This document shows, piece by piece, positions 58,911 to 64,000 of a DNA stretch of 64,000 nucleotides. The notes under the pieces are model-generated. The model ran no database searches and was not told where the DNA came from. It saw only the letters and a list, made by a program, of their open reading frames with translations. Position 1 is the stretch's first letter. The number at the start of each line of letters is the position of its first letter. The stretch comes from Psychrobacillus psychrodurans (GTDB taxonomy: Bacteria > Bacillota > Bacilli > Bacillales_A > Planococcaceae): the NCBI RefSeq assembly GCF_027563345.1, contig NZ_JAMKBK010000010.1; one strand, given 5' to 3'. The translations under genes were made by a program, and so were the position numbers.

Positions 58911-59528
58911 TTATTTTACGGATATTAATGGTTCCAGTTTCTCATATGTTTTTTGTCCAATACCAGTTACTTTCTTTAAATCCTGTTTTTCTTTGAAGGC
59001 TCCAGATTGCTCGCGATGAGAAATAATTGCCTCGGCTTTAGCTGCTCCAATGCCTGGTAAAGTAGACAAAACTGTAGAATCAGCATTATTTATATTTACT
59101 AACGACGATTGTGAACTGCTAGTAGGTAACAGCACTTCTTCTACTTCTTCGCCCTCTTCAGGAACATAGATTACCATCTCATCTTTCACACGCTCTGCAT
59201 GATTAATATGTTTTGAGTTACTAGACTCTAAATAGCCGCCAGCCATTTCAATCGCATTTAATACACGATCTCCTTCTAAAAGTTCATAAACACCCGGTTT
59301 CATTACAGCACCTTTTACTTCCACAAAAACAAGGGGAGTTTCTACATATTCAATTATTTCTTCTTCTGGAAAATTTTCTTTTAATGGGATAGTTGGGATT
59401 GAATCAGCTTTGGGGGTAGCCGATTTTAGAAAGGATTGAATACTGATGAACAGTATTATTCCTATTACTACTACTGGGAGTAATAGCTTTTTCTTATATT
59501 TCTGGACGAACTGTTGAATCAGAATCAT
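58911..59528 (-). CDS. comEA: Competence DNA receptor ComEA
   Basis: 205 residues: one N-terminal membrane helix (LLLPVVVIGIILFISIQSFL), a SLBB-type oligomerization domain (VFVEVKGAVMKPGVYELLEGDRVLNAIEMAGGY, split: VKGAVMKPGVYELLEGDRVL), a Ser/Gln linker and a C-terminal helix-hairpin-helix DNA-binding domain (VNINNADSTVLSTLPGIGAAKAEAII, split: LSTLPGIGAAKAEAIISHRE; VTGIGQKTYEKL). It binds incoming double-stranded DNA outside the membrane. Confidence 0.95.
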   Translation of the reverse strand: MILIQQFVQKYKKKLLLPVVVIGIILFISIQSFLKSATPKADSIPTIPLKENFPEEEIIEYVETPLVFVEVKGAVMKPGVYELLEGDRVLNAIEMAGGYLESSNSKHINHAERVKDEMVIYVPEEGEEVEEVLLPTSSSQSSLVNINNADSTVLSTLPGIGAAKAEAIISHREQSGAFKEKQDLKKVTGIGQKTYEKLEPLISVK

Positions 59529-59925
59529 CAGCCTCTTTCATAAGAGGTAAATTATATGGAGTTATAAAAACTATACTAAATTTACGTGTAGATGAAAAGG
59601 GTTATTTTAAAAGTCATAACGGTAACTAGGAAAAGAAAGATCTGTCACTAACGAAGAAGGAAGATTTAGCGAGTGGAAATAGAGAAGTTAAATAACTAAA
59701 GAAATTGCATTTTCAAGAGTTTCCTCTACAAAAACACATACAAGTATCTTAGAGTAGCAAGACGACTAAAAAAGATGCTTGTTGGTTGTGACTGTCGTCA
59801 CACTAACAAGCATCCCTAAAAATTCACTCGATATAAATATAGCAAAATGTATGTCCAAACATCTTCTAAACGATAGAAACAGATTTGGACCCTAGATGAT
59901 TGATACGTCTCTCACCCAGTATACC
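59529..59925. other. Intergenic stretch between comEA and yqeM (comER missing)
   Basis: About 400 bases. In B. subtilis the divergent comER gene lies here, but no reductase-like frame is present. It contains the terminator of the yqeH-yqeM operon at 59768-59815. The rest shows no feature. Confidence 0.7.
59768..59815 (-). terminator. Terminator after yqeM
   Basis: GATGCTTGTT.GT.TGTGA pairs with TCACA..AACAAGCATC; TTTTTT on the minus strand. Confidence 0.92.
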
Positions 59926-60660
59926 TTATTTTACAGCATGGATAAACCATCTATCCACTTCTCCTATAGGCTTTCCAAAAATATCATCACGGACATTCAC
60001 GGAAGAAAAGCCTACTGTTTCTAGAAGAGTCTTGAATGTTTCCACAGAATACGTACGTTGGTAATGGGATTCTTCAAATCGTTCATAATAACCTGATTCA
60101 TCACGTACAAAAAAAGTTATATCGTGGTAAATTGAATGATTTTCTTCACCTGGTTCTGTATGCCAAATATAAGCAACTTCCTCATCTTCATACGTAAAAG
60201 GTCCATTTGGGTATATAACTTCCATCTTATAAAGAGAATGGACATCAAAAAATAACTGTCCACTTGGATTTAAAGCTTCAAACAAGCGTTTGAATGTCTG
60301 CTCTACTTCTTCTAACGTCTCTAGATAGTTTATAGAATCTATAGCAATAACCGCTACATCTACCTCATTTACACCTTCAAGTTCTGCCATTGATTGACAT
60401 ATAAAAGAAATATTCGTTCCATTTTCAAAGCTTCGATTTTGAGCTACTGTAAGCATAGAATCGGATAAATCTACACCTGTTACCTCATACCCCGCTTTTG
60501 CAAAATGGTTGCTAAGAACTCCTGTACCACAGCCAATATCGACTAGTTTTTTTGATGTAGTCACAGGTGCATACTGTCGTACCCATTCCGCATATTTGTT
60601 ATATGGTATGTCTGACATTAATGAATCATAAATATAAGCAAATTGTTCATACGTGGACAT
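59926..60660 (-). CDS. yqeM: SAM-dependent methyltransferase YqeM
   Basis: 244 residues from ATG 60660, whose A is the last base of the rsfS TAA stop; 14 upstream codons overlap rsfS and are rejected. Class I methyltransferase: YEQFAYIYDSLMSDIPYNKYAEWV at the N-terminus (split: YIYDSLMSDIPYNKYAEW), motif I KLVDIGCGTGVLSNHFA near residue 40, GVDLSDSMLTVA. It is the last gene of the yqeH operon. The substrate is unknown in the YqeM family. Confidence 0.9.
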   Translation of the reverse strand: MSTYEQFAYIYDSLMSDIPYNKYAEWVRQYAPVTTSKKLVDIGCGTGVLSNHFAKAGYEVTGVDLSDSMLTVAQNRSFENGTNISFICQSMAELEGVNEVDVAVIAIDSINYLETLEEVEQTFKRLFEALNPSGQLFFDVHSLYKMEVIYPNGPFTYEDEEVAYIWHTEPGEENHSIYHDITFFVRDESGYYERFEESHYQRTYSVETFKTLLETVGFSSVNVRDDIFGKPIGEVDRWFIHAVK

Positions 60661-61013
60661 TAAGCATCTAGCCCAACTTGAATCATTGGTGCGTCTCCCC
60701 AAAGTCTCTCTAAATTATAATAAGCACGCTCATCCTTATGGAATACATGTGCTACGACGTCACCCATATCAACTAAAATCCATCTTGCTTCATCAAAACC
60801 TTCTAATCTTTTCACATTAAAACCTGCTTTGAAGGCTTGGTCCTCTAGTTCTTTTGCAATTGCTTGAACCTGGCGATCCGAGTTTGCATGGCAGATTAAA
60901 AAGTAATCAGCAAGTAATGAAACCCCCTGCATATTTAATACTACAATATCCTCTGCTCTTTTATCGTCCGCTGCTTTATAAGCGATTTCTACTAATGAAT
61001 TTGAAGATGTCAT
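60660..61013 (-). CDS. rsfS: Ribosomal silencing factor RsfS
   Basis: 117 residues, Iojap/RsfS family: ADYFLICHANSDRQVQAIAKEL (split: DYFLICHANSDRQVQAIA), ARWILVDMGDVVAHVFH and YYNLERLWGDAP. It binds L14 on the 50S subunit and blocks joining to 30S during starvation. Overlaps the yqeK stop (4 bases) and the yqeM start (1 base). Confidence 0.95.
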   Translation of the reverse strand: MTSSNSLVEIAYKAADDKRAEDIVVLNMQGVSLLADYFLICHANSDRQVQAIAKELEDQAFKAGFNVKRLEGFDEARWILVDMGDVVAHVFHKDERAYYNLERLWGDAPMIQVGLDA

Positions 61014-61585
61014 TCTTTCACTGTTCCTCTCTGTTGTATCATATCATTGTAACAATGAAATGAATCCGGAAATACCGGTTGTTTTTTTTCTATTAAAAAT
61101 GAAATACTATGCCTTATACAACTTGTCATTGCATCTTCTAAATCGACCTTTGCTTTTTCACGTAAAAGTTCGACTCCTGAAAATTTCCGACTAGGCTCTA
61201 TCATATCAGAAACATAAATGATCTTTTCAAGTTTCGACATGCCAGCCCGACCCGTTGTATGAAACTCGATAGCTTGCAAAATATCCTGATCCGAGATTTG
61301 AAATTCTGTTCTCGCTACATAACTACCAACAGGAGCATGCCATAATTCATGATTAAAATTTAATAATAATGGATTCATTTTTTCTGAAACAATTATGGAT
61401 CTTAGCCATTCTTGATTGGCATACTTTACACTGTCATGCAAAATTCCCGCAATCTCTGCTTTTTCAAAATCTTCTCCATACATTTTAGCCAGTGTAATAG
61501 CTGTTTCAGCTACACCTTTTGTATGTATAAATCGCTTTTCGGGCATCCGATTTTTCATCTGCGCAAGTAAATGTTCATGTTTCAT
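61010..61585 (-). CDS. yqeK: HD-domain protein YqeK (probable symmetrical Ap4A hydrolase)
   Basis: 191 residues from ATG 61585, with AAAGGAG upstream; the longer frame lies inside nadD. HD-domain residues: RFIHTKGVAETAI (His), AGILHDSVKYA (HD), HELWHAPVGSY, FHTTGRAGMSKLEKIIYVSDMIEP (split: HTTGRAGMSKLEKIIYVSD). B. subtilis YqeK hydrolyses Ap4A to ADP and binds two metals. The first bases overlap the end of nadD by 11. Confidence 0.92.
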   Translation of the reverse strand: MKHEHLLAQMKNRMPEKRFIHTKGVAETAITLAKMYGEDFEKAEIAGILHDSVKYANQEWLRSIIVSEKMNPLLLNFNHELWHAPVGSYVARTEFQISDQDILQAIEFHTTGRAGMSKLEKIIYVSDMIEPSRKFSGVELLREKAKVDLEDAMTSCIRHSISFLIEKKQPVFPDSFHCYNDMIQQRGTVKE

Positions 61586-62147
61586 ACAGCTTCTCCTTTC
61601 GGATAAAGTCCCGAACACCATCACTAATAAGAAACTGAGTAGTTTCTCCATTTGTTATTCGATTTCGAATGGTAGTAGAAGATAAATCGATTTGAGGTAT
61701 ATCTAAAGTTACTATAGGATATGCAGTTTTGAGCAATTTATTTGGTCTAGGAACTCCTACTAAATGCACATTTTGTATAAGTTCTTCGATTCTATACCAC
61801 TTAGGTAGATCTTCTACCTGATCACCACCGATAATAAAGTAAAAATCAGTTAGCGGTTCACGTTTACTAAGTAGCTCCATCGTATCAAAAGTGTAAGAAG
61901 TTCCTCCCTGCTCAATTTCAATATTTTCTATTTTCAACATGGGAATCTCTCTTATAGATATTTCCACCATAGTCAGTCGTTGTGCAGCTGTAACTCTATT
62001 TTTTATTTCTTTATGAGGAGGGTTAGCATTTGGCATTAAACGCACTTCGTCTAATTTCAACGCATGTAGTACTTCATTTGCAATTATCAAATGACCAATA
62101 TGCGGCGGGTTAAAAGTCCCACCTAAAATCCCTACTTTTTTTCTCAT
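61575..62147 (-). CDS. nadD: Nicotinate-nucleotide adenylyltransferase
   Basis: 190 residues. GGTFNPPHIGHL at the N-terminus holds the HxGH nucleotidyltransferase motif; RLMPNANPPHK binds the ribosyl phosphate; IIGGDQVEDLPKW and the ISSTxxR-like motif LSSTTIRNRI complete the site. It adenylates nicotinate mononucleotide in NAD synthesis. Start overlaps the yhbY stop by four bases. Confidence 0.96.
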   Translation of the reverse strand: MRKKVGILGGTFNPPHIGHLIIANEVLHALKLDEVRLMPNANPPHKEIKNRVTAAQRLTMVEISIREIPMLKIENIEIEQGGTSYTFDTMELLSKREPLTDFYFIIGGDQVEDLPKWYRIEELIQNVHLVGVPRPNKLLKTAYPIVTLDIPQIDLSSTTIRNRITNGETTQFLISDGVRDFIRKEKLYET

Positions 62148-62449
62148 GCACGACTCGCTTTTGGAAGCTCGATTCGTTTATTATTTTTAGACGGTTTGTA
62201 CAGTACTACTGTTAAACCGATTAGTTGCACTAACTCTGATCTCGTACCTTTTGCAAGGGCCTCTGCAACTTCATGCTTATCGTCTTCACAATTTTGTAAA
62301 ATACTAATTTTGATTAATTCTCGAACTTCAAGTGCTTCTCCGATTTGTTTAATCATCGCATCATTTACTCCACCTTTACCGACTTGGAAAATCGGAGATA
62401 GATTGTGTGCTTGACTACGTAAAAATCTTTTTTGTTTACCTGTTAACAT
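62144..62449 (-). CDS. yhbY: YhbY-type CRM-domain RNA-binding protein (YqeI)
   Basis: 101 residues. The CRM (KH-like) domain runs the whole length: LTGKQKRFLRSQAHNLSPIFQVGKGGVND (split: KQKRFLRSQAHNLSPIFQ; QVGKGGV is the loop motif) and LIGLTVVLYKPSKNNK at the end. It is associated with 50S precursors. The start, with its AGGAGG site, lies inside the last codons of aroE (14-base overlap). Confidence 0.93.
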   Translation of the reverse strand: MLTGKQKRFLRSQAHNLSPIFQVGKGGVNDAMIKQIGEALEVRELIKISILQNCEDDKHEVAEALAKGTRSELVQLIGLTVVLYKPSKNNKRIELPKASRA

Positions 62450-63266
62450 AATTTCCTCCTAATTGATCTATCAATTGTTGGATCATCCCATCAGTATCGG
62501 GATTAACTCCATTCCAATATGAAAAGGCTAGTGCGCCTTGATGTACAAGCATCCCTAGACCATTAATTGTTCGAACATTGTATTTCTTCGCTTCCTCTAT
62601 TAAAGGGGTGACTAAAGGATTATATACGATATCTGCAACAATTGCATTCTCTTTTAACTGATGTAACTGAATTGGCAATGATGCATCGCTATTTTTCATA
62701 CCTAATGGCGTTGTTTGGACGATGACATCAAACTTGATTAATGTATTTTCAGCTACCTCAAGAGTAACTGCCTGTCCTGCCTTTAGTTCCTCCACTAATA
62801 CTCTTGCCTTTTCTACTGTTCTATTCGCTATTGTCAGATGCGTAAAACCTTGTGTTTTGAGAGCATGAGCTATACCACGTGCAGCTCCTCCTGCACCAAT
62901 TATCAATATGTTGTATTCAGGTAAAATACGGCCAAGGGAGTTGATAAAACCCAATCCATCGGTATTATACCCAACATATTTGTTGTCCAATGTTTTTACA
63001 ACTGTATTTACTGCTCCAATTCCTTTTGCAGAATCGTCCACTTCATCAAGATAAGGAATAATCGCTTCTTTAAAAGGAACAGTCACATTCCAGCCACTGC
63101 ATCCTAGAAGTTTTAACGATTCTACTGCTTGCTCAAGATGATCTAGTTCAACATGTATAGGGATATAAGTTGCATCAACATTCATTTGTTTTAACCATGT
63201 CTCGTGCATTTCAGGTGATAAGGAATGGGATATTGGATTTCCTATCACAGCAAACCATTTTTTCAA
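62436..63266 (-). CDS. aroE: Shikimate dehydrogenase
   Basis: 276 residues. Shikimate-binding NPISHSLSPEMHE near residue 10, NVTVPFKEAI (catalytic Lys in PFK), AVNTVV, GYNTDGLGF (catalytic Asp). NADP site GAGGAARGIAHAL near 128 and NRTVEKA. It reduces 3-dehydroshikimate to shikimate. In the operon with yqeH as in B. subtilis, where ribosome assembly and biosynthetic genes share a transcript. Confidence 0.96.
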   Translation of the reverse strand: MKKWFAVIGNPISHSLSPEMHETWLKQMNVDATYIPIHVELDHLEQAVESLKLLGCSGWNVTVPFKEAIIPYLDEVDDSAKGIGAVNTVVKTLDNKYVGYNTDGLGFINSLGRILPEYNILIIGAGGAARGIAHALKTQGFTHLTIANRTVEKARVLVEELKAGQAVTLEVAENTLIKFDVIVQTTPLGMKNSDASLPIQLHQLKENAIVADIVYNPLVTPLIEEAKKYNVRTINGLGMLVHQGALAFSYWNGVNPDTDGMIQQLIDQLGGNYVNR

Positions 63267-63276
63267 TATATCCCTC

Positions 63277-64000
63277 CTATATTAACGATGGACGAATTGA
63301 AATTTCTACACCCGCTGGAGCATGAGCTGCTACAATTACTCCTCCACGCTGTACAGTAATCCACCCTAATCCAGAAAATACGATATCTGTTTTATCATCT
63401 TTAATTTTAAATTCATGACGAACTAAAGGTGGTAATAGATCCGCAAACTCTTCGCTAGGTGGAGATAATAATTTACCTTTATGTTCTTTATATAAATTAT
63501 CCGCATTCTCTAATTTTGTGCGATGAATTGGAATATCATTTGCTATATGACAAGTAAAAGCTGCACGTTCACCTTTAATAAAGTCAAAACGAGATAAACC
63601 ACCAAGATATAATGTTTGTTCACTATTTAACTGAAATACTTTCGGTTTAATTTCTTTTTTTGGTGTAATATATTTCAATTCCGTTGGATCTAAATAATGC
63701 GCCATTTGATGGTGATTAATAATCCCAGGAGTGTCAAATAATGATTTTTTATCGTCTAATGGAATTTCAATCATATCTAATGTAGTACCAGGGAAATGTG
63801 AAGTAGTAATAATCGCATCTTCTCCAGTTGCTTGTTTAATAATACGGTTAATAAATGTGGACTTTCCAACATTTGTACAACCAACGACATAAACGTTTTC
63901 GCCTTTTCTATAATGCTCAATTGCTTCCATCGCTTCTGGCATGCCTGTCCCTTTATGTGCACTAACAAATAATACGTCTATTGGAGACAAACCAAGTTTT
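63277..64000 (-). CDS. yqeH: Ribosome-assembly GTPase YqeH, C-terminal part (cut by window edge)
   Basis: About 240 residues are visible; the gene begins beyond base 64000. It is a circularly permuted GTPase, so G4/G5 (SAHKGTG here is the G5 region) precede G1 (GCTNVGKSTFINRI), then G3 (DTPGI). The N-terminal zinc finger and G4 are outside the window. The C-terminal domain ends in GLGWITVQRGGVIVAAHAPAGVEISIRPSLI (split: GLGWITVQRGGVIVAAHAP). It is needed for 30S assembly. First visible gene of the yqeH-aroE-yhbY-nadD-yqeK-rsfS-yqeM operon. Confidence 0.94.
   Translation of the reverse strand, partial: KLGLSPIDVLFVSAHKGTGMPEAMEAIEHYRKGENVYVVGCTNVGKSTFINRIIKQATGEDAIITTSHFPGTTLDMIEIPLDDKKSLFDTPGIINHHQMAHYLDPTELKYITPKKEIKPKVFQLNSEQTLYLGGLSRFDFIKGERAAFTCHIANDIPIHRTKLENADNLYKEHKGKLLSPPSEEFADLLPPLVRHEFKIKDDKTDIVFSGLGWITVQRGGVIVAAHAPAGVEISIRPSLI

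Overview
The window is low-GC Firmicutes chromosome (roughly 36% GC by eye). Gene order is close to a mirror image of the Bacillus subtilis yqeH-to-pbpA region: yqeH-aroE-yhbY-nadD-yqeK-rsfS-yqeM, comEA-EB-EC, yqzM, holA, rpsT, gpr, spoIIP, lepA, hemW, hrcA-grpE-dnaK-dnaJ-prmA-rsmE-mtaB, rpsU, nfeD-floA-yqfB, yqfC-yqfD-phoH, pgpH-ybeY-dgkA-cdd-era-recO, glyS, ccpN-yqfL, dnaG-sigA, cccA, trmK-yqfO, ispH, cshB-nfo, zur, ispG, sodA and pbpA. Sporulation genes (gpr, spoIIP, yqfC, yqfD), an alpha2-type glycyl-tRNA synthetase in place of glyQ/glyS, and the style of intergenic repeats point to an endospore former of the Planococcaceae/Caryophanaceae group (Psychrobacillus, Lysinibacillus, Sporosarcina or a relative). 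The genus is inference. Nearly all genes are on the minus strand, so the window reads right to left.

Layout: 1-0.12 kb, the 5' end of a group IIC-like intron placed just after the pbpA terminator. 0.17-6.5 kb, cell wall (pbpA), oxidative defence (sodA), a phosphate-transporter-like protein with a PhoU domain, yqgC, yqgB and yqfZ. 6.6-16.8 kb, isoprenoid synthesis (ispG, ispH), an autoregulated-looking XRE/membrane-protein pair, zinc uptake (znuC-znuB-zur with a Zur-like box), DNA repair (nfo) and an RNA helicase (cshB). 16.8-26.5 kb, trmK, cytochrome c, an acyl-CoA dehydrogenase, the sigA/dnaG macromolecular-synthesis genes, ccpN-yqfL and a T-box-controlled glyS. 26.5-27.9 kb is accessory intergenic DNA with a dispersed repeat, a six-unit 21-bp phased array and a tandem ~215-bp repeat broken by a 100-N gap. 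27.9-38.4 kb, DNA repair, lipid/undecaprenol recycling, c-di-AMP turnover, rRNA maturation, sporulation and membrane-microdomain genes. 38.5-40.4 kb, rpsU with a duplicated tail, deoC and a second copy of the accessory repeat module. 40.4-51.4 kb, the class I heat-shock operon with CIRCE plus mtaB/rsmE/prmA, hemW and lepA. 51.7-64 kb, sporulation amidase and germination protease, rpsT, holA, competence DNA uptake and the ribosome-assembly/NAD operon ending in a partial yqeH.

The genes form compact operons with 4-base stop/start overlaps. Most are closed by clear rho-independent hairpins, so transcription units can be drawn from sequence alone. Regulatory sites visible directly are: a CIRCE operator (HrcA), a T-box with GGC specifier, a sigma-W-type promoter before nfeD-floA, a Zur-like box, paired palindromic operators on a consensus promoter before the XRE gene, and two cases (yqfZ, yqfC) where the Shine-Dalgarno lies inside the 3' arm of a terminator-like hairpin.

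The least explained elements are the 21-bp phased array at 26.9 kb, the composite repeat module occurring after both glyS and deoC, and the duplicated rpsU 3' end. No phage, CRISPR array, rRNA or tRNA gene was seen.
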